This document shows positions 45,540 through 58,331 of a DNA stretch of 64,000 nucleotides, in pieces (position 1 is the stretch's first letter; every line of letters starts with the position of its first letter). Source of the DNA: Symsagittifera roscoffensis (taxonomy: Eukaryota > Xenacoelomorpha > Acoela > Convolutidae); contig NC_087065.1 in NCBI RefSeq assembly GCF_963678635.1, positions 31,562,252 through 31,626,251 on the forward strand, given 5' to 3'. The position numbers and the translations under genes were made by a program. A model generated the notes under the pieces. It made no database searches. It was not told the DNA's origin and was given only the letters and a program-made list of their open reading frames with translations.

Positions 45540-47110
45540 AAAAATAGTAGAAAAAAAAACGGACAACATAATCTGGTTTCTTAAATTAGAAGTTTTTTTG
45601 TTCGGTTTTTAATTAGGATCACATCAATTAAAAACTGAAAGAGAGCAAAGACAAGAATAAAAAACTTGCAATTTTTGTTTAAAATTGACAAGTAAAATGA
45701 TCAAACTACAGTAAATTGCCTATGGCAAGCTAAAATCATCCATCAAAAACCACTTTTGTTCACTTTTGAAATTGAATCATTTTTCGACCAAAATTGACCA
45801 GAGCTAAAATTGAAAAAAATATTATTTTCCTGAATTTCAAAAATTTGGTGCCAATCTATAATATCCATAGAAACACACTATATAAACCTAATTGGAAAGG
45901 TTTTGATGAGCAAAGCCGAAAAATTAACCATTTTGAGAAAAGTGCAAAATACACCTTTTTGGTTAACTCAAAAAAGTGGAAAAAATGGGGAAAGGGTCTT
46001 CAAAATGAAACCATCCAAAAGTGGCATTAAATAACTGCCATTATTTTGTGAATTTAGACCCGCATGCAAAAATTTGCGAAAATCTTACTGGAAGTTTTTG
46101 TGAACAGATTAGTTTCTCCGGAATTTCGGTAGTACTAATTTCATTACTATACTTATAATTAAAGTCAAATGTAAAAGTCGTAAAAATAACAATTTTTTAT
46201 CAGTTTTGACAAATTAATGATCAAAACCCACTAATTTGGCTATGGCAAGTTCGAATATACCATCAGAAGCTATTTTTTCTCAATTTTGAAAGTTTTGATT
46301 TTTTTGAAAATAAATGTTGAGTCACAAACAGGAAAAATCATATTTTTTTCAAAATGTCAAAAAAATTGTTCCATTTAAGTTTATTCATTAGGCCACACGT
46401 TGGGAACCTGTTCAGAATGGTTTTAATGATCTTAGCAGCAAAATTTACCAATTTTGAGAAAAGTCGAAAAAACACCTTTTTAGTTAACTCAAAAAAGTGG
46501 AAAAAATGGGGAAAGGGGTCTTGAAAACGAAACCATCCAAAAATGGCATTTACTAACTGCCATTATTTTGTGAATTCAGACCCGCATGCAAAAATTTAGG
46601 AAAATCCTACGTGAAGTTTTTGAGAACAGATTAGTTTCTCCGGAATTTTCGTAGTACTAATTTTTTTACTATTTTTATAATTAAAGTCAAATCTAAAAGT
46701 CGTAAAAACTACAATTTTTTATCATTTTTGACAAATTAAGGATCAAAACCCACTAAATTGGCTATGGCAAGTTCGAAAATACCATCAGAAACCATTTTTT
46801 CCCATTTTTGAAAATTATCATTTTTTGAAAATAAATGTTGAGTCAGAAACGGGAAAAATGAAATTTTTTCAAAAAGTCAAAAAAAATTGTTCCATTTAAA
46901 CTTATTCATTAGGCCACACGTTGGGAACCTGTTCAGAATGGTTTTCATGATTATAGCAGCAAAATTTACCCATTTTGAGAAAAGTTGAAAAAACACCTTT
47001 TTAGTTAACGCAAAAAAGTGGAAAAAGTGGGAAAAATGGTCTTCAAAATGAAACCATCAAAAAGTGGCATTAACAAACTGCCATTATTTTGTCAATTCAG
47101 ACCCGCATGC
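45540..47110 (+). repeat. 522 bp sub-repeats of X2
   Basis: Same family as in X1, with gcatgc at 46,062, 46,584 and 47,105. The leftmost copy (about 45,540-46,061) is diverged and closely resembles the partial one at the end of X3. Confidence 0.8.
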
Positions 47111-47201
47111 AAAAATTGAGGAAGTTCTGACGAGACGTTTTGTAGAACGTGAAAGTTTCCAGCAAAAAGGTACATGTATAATTTTTATAGTACTTTTGCA
47201 C

Positions 47202-47223
47202 GGGAGGGGCCCCTACCCCTCCC
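47202..47223. other. Hairpin H1, X2 form
   Basis: GGGAGGGG and CCCCTCCC form a perfect 8 bp stem around ccccta at the end of X2. This is a third arm sequence, again fully paired. Confidence 0.8.
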
Positions 47224-47256
47224 TTATTGCTTTTTTTGCTACACGCGTCCATCTAG

Positions 47257-49465
47257 CACCCTCAAGGTCACGTGACTTACTTTTGTTTTTGGTAGTTTCT
47301 GTAACCAAAACAATAAGGTCATGCGCCAATATCATGGCCTCAAGCAAAGACGTCGGACACTACGCATTCCCATTCGCAATGCGCCCTTAGGGCGCAAATG
47401 CCAATGCTCAATTAATTTTGCCAGGTGAAATTTTTAAAGAAAAATTCTGATGAATTTTAACTTAAACTACCACCAAAAAACGCACAGATTTCAAAGTGTA
47501 AAACAATCAAGTTTTTGCTAATTCCGGGTATGCAGTGAGACTGATTTCGGCAAAAATAAAATAGAAAATGAAGGAAATGGAAAAAAAAAAATTGTTCAAA
47601 ATAAGAACGCATTATCAAAATCTTATTTGATCTCCGCTAATGTCATAATTCCGATCAGGCTGATTTCAGATTTTAAGCGTAGAGTTTACGGTTACGGCTG
47701 CTCCCTCTACAGGTCCCAGAGGGACCGTGTGAGCATCCTACCTCGATCCAGGATAACGGATAGTTGCTTTTAATTTTTCACAAAATTTTTTTTCACTAAT
47801 GCTTGTTTTCAATTCCTCATGAGAAGCTGTATAAATTTAAAAAAAAATTGATTTTATTAATAAATGCTTCCAAGAAAAACTGATGTTAGGTGGTTACAAA
47901 TGCGGTTGGTGAAAACTAGTAAGGGATAATGATGAGAAAAATTGTAAGTTTTCAAATGAATTTAACAACAGTTTTTTTCTTTTTTCCTTTTGTAAATCGG
48001 GAGAAATGAATCAGTTTTTTTAAGTTTTCCTCGCACCACCCACTTTTCTTAAGTAATGAAGATTCCTGTTATAGCCGTTTATAACACTTTGGCAGAAAAA
48101 ACATCAATATGATGTAAAATGTTTTTAAAAAGAGAAAAATTTAAAAATTATGTTTTTTTTAAATAATCAAAATTTTGTAATTTTCAAAATTGAAAAAAAG
48201 TAAAAGTTAATTGCATATTACGATTCACCGTACCCAACTTAGTGGGTATAGCATTTTAAATTACCAAAAAATGTTGAAAATTGTAGATTTTATGAAGTTT
48301 TCATTTTGGCTATTTTTCCTTTTCGCCTCCACTTAAGGCACCTTTGAGCCAACTTGAGAAACTGGAACCTAAACAAGCTATACAGATAGTCTGAATGAGC
48401 CATTTTCAGCGTGATAACACCCCTGAAAGAAAAAAAACTGCAGAAAAGAAAGGGAATTTTGAACTTTAACCTTTTTTCTTCTTCAAATGGCGATACTTAG
48501 AATAATTTTTCAGCTGAAAAGTTCAAAAAAAATCAAAAAATTCAAATTTTGAAAAAATTTGTAAAAAAATCTCATCAGTCTGTTTATTGGAGTCTTCGAG
48601 GTTTTGGGAGATCTTATCTGGCGGCTAACAACAAGTGGATCACTTATTTTAAATTTTTGAGAAAGGTCAAAAAAACCTGTTTTTACGATTTTTTAGACAG
48701 AATTCCGAAAGCAATATCTTGGCTAAAAACAAAAATGAGGGCCTAAAATTAGTACAAACAGTACTCCCACATAAAGTACATTAGGTTGGAAACAAAAAAT
48801 TGACTCTGATTCAAAAATCGATTTTTAACTTTATTTCTGAACAAAAAATTGTAAAAAAATCAAAAACTTAAAAATTTTTTGAAAAAAATGATTGTTTTGA
48901 AAAAGTGCCAATTTTCAGCTGAAACTTTTCATTTTAGCCAAAAAAGCCAGAGCAAGGCCCTTTAAGCTCAAAAAAATTAGTTAAGCAAATTATTTTCAAG
49001 TTTTTTCGTTAAAGGCTTTTGTTTTGAAAAAGTATTCAAAAATGGGTAAAAAAAAGTCAAAAAAATCAATTTTCTCAGATTCAAAAACCTCCATCACCAT
49101 GATGATTAGTTCGCTAGATAGGACTGCTGAAACCAATTTAGACGTTTTTTCATAAACATATCAAAATTTTTACTTATTTTTGAGAATTAAGCAAAATAAA
49201 AACTTTTCTCAAATTGGGCAAAAAGCCCAAATTAGCCCAAACACCTGTTAAAAATTGTTGGGTCAAAAAATCACAAAAGGAAACCCCTATTCATTTGACA
49301 TTTTAGGGCCGCATGCAAAAAATTAGACCAATCTAACCTGACAATTTTGAGAATCGACTTTTTTGCAAAATTTCTCTATAGTCCATTTGAGGGATATTAC
49401 TTGTACCGGTGGGGGCCCCTACCCCACCTCAAAAAATTTTGTAATGCTGGAACGCGGCCACCTAG
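47257..49465 (+). repeat. Region B unit Y7
   Basis: 2,209 bp, gtcacgtgac cassette. Diverged start (acaataaggtcatgcgcc; aaagacgtcggac). H3 loop is TTA instead of TTC but the stem is perfect. Confidence 0.85.
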
Positions 49466-51680
49466 CACCCTCAAGGTCACGTGACTTACTTTTGTTTTTG
49501 GTATTTTGTGAAACCAAAAGCAAGCATGGTCATGCATCGACATCATGTGCTCAAGCAAATACGTGGACTTCTACGCATTCCCATTCGCAATGCGCCCATC
49601 GGGCTCAAATGCCAATGCTCAATTAATTTTGCCAGGTGAAAAAAAAATTATTTAAAAAGTTCTGCTAAACTTTATTTTAAACTACCACCAAAAAACGCAA
49701 AGATTTCAAAGTGTAAAACAATCAAATTTTTGCCAATACCGGGCTTGCAATGAGACTGATGTTGGCAAAAGTAAAATAGAAAATGTAGAAAATGGAAAGA
49801 AAAAAATTGTTCAAAATAAGAACGCAACATCAAAAACTTATTTGATCTCCGCTCAAATCATAATTCAGATCAGGCTGATTTCAGATTTTAAGCGTAGAAT
49901 TTACGGTTACGGCTGCTCCCTCTACAGGTCCCAGAGGGACCGAGTGAGCATCCTACCTCGATCCAGGTTAACGGATAGTTGTTCTTAATTTTTCACAAAT
50001 TTTTTTTTCTCTAATGCTTGTTTTCACTTCCTCATGAGAAGCTGTATTAATTTTTAAAAAATTTATTTTATCCATCAATGCTTCCAAGAACAACTGATTT
50101 TAGGCGATTACAAATGCGGTTGTTGAAACTAGTAAGGGATAATGATGAGAAAAATTGTAAGTTTTCAAATGAATTTAAAAACAGTTTTTTTCCTTTTTTT
50201 CTTTTGTAAATCGGGAGAAATGAATCAGTTTTTTTTTAAGTTTTCCTCGCACCACCCACTGTTCCTAAGTAATGAAGATTCCTGTTCTAGCCGTTTATAA
50301 CACTTTGGCAGAAAAAACATCAATATGATGTAAAATGTTTTAAAAAAGAGAAAAATTTAAAAATTATGTTTTTTTAAAAAAATCAAAAAATTGTAATTTT
50401 CAAAATTGAAAAAAAGTCAAAGTTAATTGCATATTACGATTCACCGTACCCAACTTAGTGGGTATAGCATTTTAAATTACCAAAAAATGTTGAAAATTGT
50501 AGATTTTATGAAGTTTTCATTTTGGCTATTTTTCCTTGTCGCCTCCACTTAAGGCACCTTTGAGCCAACTTGAGAAACTGGAACCTAAACAAGCTATACA
50601 GATAGTCTCAATGAGCCATTTTCAGCGTGATAACACGCCTGGAAGAAAAAAAAACTCCAGAAAAGAAAGAAAGTTTTGAACTTTAACCTTTTTTCTTCTT
50701 CAAATGGCGATACTTAGAATAATTTTTCATCTGAAAAGTTCAAAAAAAATCAAAAAATTCAAATTTTGAAAATTTTTTTAAAAAATCTCATCAGTCTGTT
50801 TATTGGAGTCTTCGAGGTTTTGAGAGATCTTATCTGGCGGCTAACAACAAAAGGATCATTTATTATAAAAATTTGAGAAAGGTCAAAAAAACATGTTTTT
50901 TCGACTTTTTTGACAGAATTTCGAAAGCAATATCTTGGCAAAAAACAAGAATGAGGGCCTAAAATTAGTACAAACAGTACTCCCACATAAGGTACATTAG
51001 GTTGGAAACAAAAAATTTACTCTGACTCAAAAATCGTTTTTTAACTTTATTTCTGAACAAGAAATTGAAAAGAAATCAAAAACTTAAAAATTTTTTGAAA
51101 AAAATGATTGTTTTGAAAAAGTGCCAATTTTTAGCTGAAACTTTTCATTTTAGCTAATAAAGCCAGAGCAATGCCCTTTAAGCTCAAATAAATTAATTAT
51201 GCAAATTATTTTCAAGTTTTTTCGTTAAAGCCTTTTATTTTGAAAAAGTATTCAAAAATGGGTAAAAAAAAGTCAAAAAAATCAATTTTCTCCGATTCAA
51301 AAACCTCCACTACCATGATGATTAGTGCGTTAGATAGGACTGCTGAGATCAATTTAGACGTTCTTTCATAAGTATATCGAAATTTTTACTTATTTTTGAG
51401 AATTAAGCAGAATAAAAACTTTTCCCAAATTGGGCAAAAAGCCCAAATTAGCCCAAACACCTGTTAAAAATTGTTGGGTCAAAAAATCACAAAAGGAAAC
51501 CCCTATTCGTTTGACATTTTAGGGCCGCATGCAAAAAATTAGACCAATCTAACCTGACAATTTCGAGAATCAACTCTTTTGTCAAAATTCTCTAAAGACC
51601 AATTTAGGGAGATTACTTGTACCGGTGGGGGCCCTACCCCACCTAAAAAATTTTTGAAATGCTGGAACGCGGCCACCTAG
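49466..51680 (+). repeat. Region B unit Y8
   Basis: 2,215 bp; near-perfect copy of Y3, 13,562 bp away, with different neighbours. Cassette gtcacgtgac. Confidence 0.85.
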
Positions 51681-53901
51681 CACCCTCAAGGTCACGTGAC
51701 TTATTTTTGTTTTTGGTATTTTCTGAAACCAACCAAAAGAGAGCGTGGTCCTGCATCGACATCAAGTGCTCAAGCAAATACGCGGACTTCTACGCATTCC
51801 CATTCGCAATGCGCCCTTCGGGCGCAAATGACAATGCTCAATTAATTTTGCCAGGTGAAAATTTTTTAAAGAAAAATTCAGATAAATTTTAACTTAAACT
51901 ACCACCAAAAAACGCAACGATTTCAAAGTGTGAAACAATCAAGTTTTTGCTATTACCGGGCATGCAGTGAGACTGAATCCGGCAAAAATAAATTGAAAAA
52001 TGAAGGAAATGGAAAGAAAAAAATTGTTCAAAATAAGAACGCAACATCAAAAACTTATTTGATCTCCGCTAAGGTCATAATTCCGAACAGACTGATTTCA
52101 GATTTTGAGCGTAGAATTTACGGTTACGGCTGCTCCCTCTACGGGTCCCAGAGGGACCGAGTGAGCATCCTACCTCGATCCAGGATATCGGATAGTTGTT
52201 TTTAATTTTTCACAATTTTTTTCACTAATGCTTGTTTTCAATTCCTCATGAGAAGCTGTATAAATTTTTTTTTAAAAAGGATTTTATTAATCAATGCTTC
52301 CAAGAACAACTGATGTTAGGCGGTTACAAATGCGGTTGGTGAAAACTAGTAAGGGATAATGATGAGAAAAATTGCAAGTTCTCAAATGAATTTAAAAACA
52401 GTTTTTTTTTTCTTTTTTTCTTTTGTAAATCGGGAGAAATGAATCAGTTTTTTTTTTAAGTTTTCCTCGCACCACCCACTGTTCTTAAGTAATGAAGATT
52501 CCTGTTCTAGCCGTTTATAACACTTTGGCAGAAAAAACATCAATATGATGTAAAATGTTTTAAAAAAGAGAAAAATTTAAAAATTATGTTTTTTTTTAAA
52601 AATCAAAAAATATGTAATCTTTAAAATTGAAAAAAAGTCAAAATTAATTGCATATTACGATTTAGCGTACCCAACTTAGTGGGTCTAGCATTTTAAATTA
52701 CCAAAAAATGTTGAAAATTGTAGATTTTATGAAGTTTTCATTTTGGCTATTTTTCCTTGTTGCCTCCACTTAAGGCACCTTTGAGCCAACTTGAGAAACT
52801 GGAACCTAAACAAGCTATACAGATAGTCTCTATGAGCCATTTTTAGCGTGATAACACGCCTGGAAGAAAAAAAGTTCCAGAAAAGAAAAAACATTTTGAA
52901 CTTTAACCTTTTTTCTTCTTCAAATGGCGATACTTAGAAAAAATTTTCAGCTGAAAAGTTCAAAAAAAATCAAAAAATTCAAATTTTGAAAAAATTTTAA
53001 AAAAATCTCATCATTCTGTTTATTGGAGTCTTCGAGGTTTTGGGAGACCTTATCTGGCGGCTAACAACAAGTGGATCACTTATTTTAAAATTTTGAGAAA
53101 GGTCAAAAAAACATATTTTTTCGACTTTTTTGACAGAATTTCGAAAGCAATATCTTGGCTAAAAACAAGAATGAGGGCCTAAAATTAGTACAAACAGTAC
53201 TCCCACATAAGGTACATTAGGTTGGAAACAAAAAAATTACTCTGACTCAAAAATCGTTTTTTAACTTTATTTCTGAACAAGAAATTGAAAAGAAATCAAA
53301 AACTTAAAAATTTTTTGAAAAAAATGATTGTTTTGAAAAAGTGCCAATTTTTAGCTGAAACTTTTCATTTTAGCTAATAAAGCCAGAGCAATGCCCTTTC
53401 AGCTCAAATAAATTAATTATGCAAATTATTTTTAAGTTTTTTCGTTAAAGCCTTTTATTTTGAAAAAGTATTCAAAAATGGGTAAAAAAAAGTCAAAAAA
53501 ATCAATTTTCTCCGATTCAAAAACCTCAACTACCATGATGATTAGTTCGGTAGATAGGACTGCTGAAACCAATTTAGACGTATTTTCATAAAAATATCAA
53601 AATTTTTACTTATTTTTGAGAATTAAGCAAAATAAAAACTTTTCCCAAATTGGGCAAAAAGCCCAAATTAGCCCAAACACCTGTTAAAAATTGTTGGGTC
53701 AAAAAATCACAAAAGGAAACCCCTATTCGTTTGACATTTTAGGGCCGCATGCAAAAAATTAGACCAATCTAACCTGACAATTTCGAGAATCGACTTTTTT
53801 GCAAAATTTCTCTATAGTCCATTTGAGGGATATTACTTGTACCGGTGGGGGCCCCTACCCCACCTCAAAAAATTTTGTAATGCTGGAACGCGGCCACCTA
53901 G
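51681..53901 (+). repeat. Region B unit Y9
   Basis: 2,221 bp, gtcacgtgac cassette. A four-base duplication (aaccaaccaaaag) lies near 51,728, and H2 reads tctacgggtcccag with one loop-side change. Confidence 0.85.
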
Positions 53902-56114
53902 CACAATCAGGTACTAGTGGTGGATGCTTGTTTTTCGTATTTTGTCAAACCAAAACAGAGCGTGGTCATGCATCGACATCATGTGCTCAAGCAAATACGT
54001 GGACTTCTACGCATTCCCATTCGCAATGTGCCCTTCGGGCGCAAATGCCAATGCTCAATTAATTTTGTCGAGTGAAAATTTTGTAAATAAAAATTCTGAT
54101 GAATTTTAACTTTAACTACCACCAAAAAACGCAAAGAGTTGAAAGTGTGAAACAATCAAGTTTTTGCTACTACCGGGCATGCAGTGAGACTGATTTCGGC
54201 AAAAATAAAATGGAAAATGAAGGAAATGGAAAGAAAAAAATTGTTCAAAATAAGAACGCAATTTCAAAAACTTATTTGATCTCCGCTAATGTCATAATTC
54301 CGATCAGGCTAATTTCAGATTTTGAGCGTAGAGTTTAAGGTTACGGCTGCTCCCTCTACAGGTCCCAGAGGGACCGAGTGAGCATCCTACCTCGATCCAG
54401 GATAACGGATAGTTGCTTTTAATTTTTCACAAAATCTTTTTTCACTAATGCTTGTTTTCAATTCCTCATGAGAAGCTGTATAAATTTTTTTAAAAATTGA
54501 TTTTATTAATCAATGCTTCCAAGAACAACTGATGTTAGGCGGTTATAAATGCGGTTGGTGAAAACTAGTAAGGGATAATGATGAGAAAAAATGTAAGTTT
54601 TCAAATGAATTTAAAAACAGTTTTTTTTCTTTTTTCTTTTGTAAATCGGGAGAAATAAATCAGTTTTTTTTAAGTTTTCCTCGCACCACCCACTGTTCTT
54701 AAGTAATGAAGATTCCTGTTCTAGCAGTTTATAATACTTTGGCAGGAAAAACAACAATATGATGTAAAATGTTTTAAAAAAGAGAAAAAATTAAAAATTA
54801 TGTTTTTTTTTAAAAAAACCAAAAACTTTTAATTTTCAAAATTGAAAAAAAGTGAAAATTAATTGCATATTACAATTCAGCGTACCCAACTTAGTGGGTC
54901 TAGCGTTTTAAATTACCAAAAAATGTTGAAAATTGTAGATTTTATGAAGTTTTCATTTTGGCTATTTTTCCTTGTCGCCTCCACTTAAGGCACCTTTGAG
55001 CCAACTTGAGAAACTGGAACCTGAACAAGCTATACAGATAGTCTGAATGAGCCATTTTCAGCTTGATAACACGCCTGGAAGAAAAAAAACTCTAGAAAAG
55101 AATGAAAACTTTGATTTTTAACCTTTTTTCTTCTTCAAATGGTGTTACTTAGAATAATTTTTCAGCTGAAAAGTTGAAAAAAATCAAAAAAATTCAAATT
55201 TTGAAAAAATTTTAAAAAAATCTCATCAGTCTGTTTATTGGAGTCTTCGAGGTTTTGGGGACTTTATCTGGCGGCTAACAACAAGTGGATCACTTATTTT
55301 GAAATTTCGAGAAAGGTCAAAAAAACATGTTTTTTCGATTTTTTTGACAGAATTCCGAAAGCAATATCTTGGCTTAAAACAAAAATGAGGGCCTAAAATT
55401 AGTACAAACAATACTCCCACATAAAGTACATTAGGTTGGAAACAAAAAATTGACTCTGACTCAAAAATCGTTTTTAAACTTTATTTCTGAACAAAAAATT
55501 GTAAAAAAAAGAAAAATTTAAAATTTTTTTGAAAAAAATGATTGTTTTGAAAAAGTGCCAATTTTTAGCTGAAACTTTTCATTTTAGCTAATAAAGCCAG
55601 AGCAATGCCCTTTAAGCTCAAATAAATTAATTATGCAAATTATTTTCAAGTTTTTTCGTTAAAGCCTTTTATTTTGAAAAAGTATTCAAAAATGGGTAAA
55701 AAAAAGTCAAAAAAATCAATTTTCTCCGATTCAAAAGCCTCCACTACCATGATGATTAGTGCGTTAGATAGGACTGCTCAGATCAATTTAGACGTTCTTT
55801 CATAAGTATATCGAAATTTTTACTTATTTTTGAGAATTAAGCAGAATAAAAACTTTTCCCAAATTGGGCAAAAAGCCCAAATTAGCCCAAACACCTGTTA
55901 AAAATTGTTGGGTCAAAAAATCACAAAAGGAAACCCCTATTCGTTTGACATTTTAGGGCCGCATGCAAAAAATTAGACCAATCTAACCTGACAATTTCGA
56001 GAATCAACTTTTTTGTCAAAATTCTCTAAAGACCAATTTAGGGAGATTACTTGTACCGGTGGGGGCCCTACCCCACCTAAAAAATTTTTGAAATGCTGGA
56101 ACGCGGCCACCTAG
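53902..56114 (+). repeat. Region B unit Y10
   Basis: 2,213 bp, ggtactagtgg cassette. Appears identical to Y12 (58,332-60,544) at every position I compared. Private variants include ggtgttacttag and taaaaaaaccaaaaac. Confidence 0.85.
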
Positions 56115-58331
56115 CACAATCAGGTACTAGTGTTTTATTTTTGTTTTTCGTATTTTGTCGAGCCAAAAGAGAGTGTAGTCAAGCATCAACATCATGTGCT
56201 CAAGCAAATACGTGGACTTCTACGCATTCCCATTCGCAAGGCGCCCTTCGGGCGCAAATGCCAAGGCTCAATTAATTTTGCCAGGTGAAAAAGATTTAAA
56301 GAAAAATTCTGATGAATTTTAACTTAAACTACCACCAAAAAACGGATAGATTTCAAAGTGTGAAACAATCAAGTTTTTGCTAATACCGGGCATGCAGTGA
56401 GACTGATTTCAGCAAAAATAAAATGGAAAACGAAGGAAATGGAAAGAAAAAAATTGTTCAAAATAAGAATGCATTATCAAAAACTTATTTGATCTCCGCT
56501 AATGCCATAATTCCGATCAAACTGATTCCAGATTTTAAGCGTAGAGTTAACGGTTACGGCTGCTCCCTCTACAGGTCCCAGAGGGACCGAGTGAGCATCC
56601 TACATCGATCCAGGATAACGGATAGTTGTTTTTAATTTTTCACAAAATTTTTTTCACTAATGCTTGTTTTCAATTCCTCATGAAAAGCTGTATAAATTTT
56701 TAAAAAATTGATTTTATTAATCAATGCTTCCAAGATCCAAGAACAACTGATGTTAGGGGGTTACAAATGCGGTTGGTGAAAACTAGTAAGGGATAATGAT
56801 GAGAAAAATTGTAGGTTTTCTAATGAATTTAAAAACAGTTTTTTTCTTTTTTCTTTTGTAAATCGGGAGAAATGAATCAGTTTTTTTTTGTTTTCCTCGC
56901 ACCACCCACTGTTCTTAAGTAATGAAGATTCCTGTTCTAGCCGTTTATAACACTTTGGCAGAAACAACATCAATATGATGTAAAATGTTTTAAAAAAGAG
57001 AAAAAATTAAAAATTATGTTTTTTTTAAAAAAGTCAAAAATTTGTAATTTTCAAAATTGAAAAAAAATGAAAAATAATTGCATATTACGATTCAGCGTAC
57101 CCAACTTAGTGGGTCTAGCATTTTAAATTACCAAAAAATGTTGAAAATTGTAGATTTTATGAAGTTTTCATTCTGGCTATGTTTCCTTGTCGCCTCCACT
57201 TAAGGCACCTTTGAGCCAACTTGAGAAACTGGAACCTAAACAAGCTATGCAGATAGTCTGAATGAGCCATTTTTAGCTTGATAAATCGCCTGGAAGAAAA
57301 AAAAATCCAGAAAAGAAAGAAAATTTTGAACTTTAACCTTTTTTCTTCTTCAAATGGCGATACTTAGAATAATTTTTCAGCTGAAAAGTTCAAAAAAAAT
57401 CAAAAAATTCGAATTTTGAAAATTTTAAAAAAAAAATCTCATCAGTCTGTTTATTGGAGTCTTCGAGGTTTTTGGAGACCTTATCTGGCGACTAACAACA
57501 AGTGGATCACTAATTTTAAAATTTTGAGAAAGGTCAAAAAAACATGTTTTTTCGACTTTTTTGACAGAATTCCGAAAGCAATATCTTGGCTAAAAACAAG
57601 AATGAGGGCCTAAAATTAGTACAAACAGTACTCCCACATAAGGTACATTAGGGTGGAAACAAAAAATTTACTCTGACTCAATAATCGTTTTTTAACTTTA
57701 TTTCTGAACAAGAAATTGAAAAGAAATCAAAAACTTAAAAATTTTTTGAAAAAAATGATTGTTTTGAAAAAGTGCCAATTTTTAGCTAAAACTTTTCATT
57801 TTAGCTAAGAAAACCAGAGCAATGCCCTTTAAGCTCAATTAAATTAATATAGCAAATTGTTTTCAAGTTTTTTCGTTAAAGCCTTTCATTTTGAAAAAGT
57901 ATTCAAAAATGGGTAAAAAAAAGTCAAAAAAATCAGTTTTCTCCGATTCAAAAACCTCCACTACCATGATGATTAGTGCATTAGATAGGACTGCTGAGAT
58001 CAATTTAGACGTTTTTTCATAAGTATATCGAAATTTTTACTTATTTTTGAGAATTAAGCAAAATAAAAACTTTTCCCAAATTGGGCAAAAAGCCCAAATT
58101 AGCCCAAACACCTGTTAAAAATTGTTGGGTCAAAAAATCACAAAAGGAAACCCCTATTCGTTTGACATTTTAGGGCCGCATGCAAAAAATTAGACCAATC
58201 TAACCTGACAATTTCGAGAATCGACTTTTTTGTCAAAATTCTCTAAAGACCAATTTAGGGAGATTACTTGTACCGGTGGGGGCCCTACCCCACCTAAAAA
58301 ATTTTTGAAATGCTGGAACGCGGCCACCTAG
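56115..58331 (+). repeat. Region B unit Y11
   Basis: 2,217 bp between the identical Y10 and Y12 but clearly different from them. ggtactagtg cassette. Contains a short duplication (ccaagatccaagaac) near 56,732 and H3 flanks caaggc/ccaagg. Confidence 0.85.

Larger units (their letters stand above)
44721..47256 (+). repeat. Region B module X2
   Basis: Begins aggcagagcagg, then a C-rich tract (44,735-44,772) and a leader of about 800 bp largely different from X1 but resembling X3. Next come hairpin H2-X (45,201-45,242) and 522 bp sub-repeats with gcatgc at 46,062, 46,584 and 47,105. Ends with hairpin H1 (47,202-47,223), cacgcgtccat and CTAG. At 2,536 bp it is longer than X1. No gene recognised. 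Confidence 0.8.

Noticed and set aside
35801-54062. 87-codon frame starting MQNFSIVHLRDITCTGG in several Y units.
   Set aside because: It spans hairpin H1, the CTAG joint and hairpin H3. Loss of one C in the H1 loop of other units shifts it, and where X follows Y the end is replaced. No sign of protein constraint.
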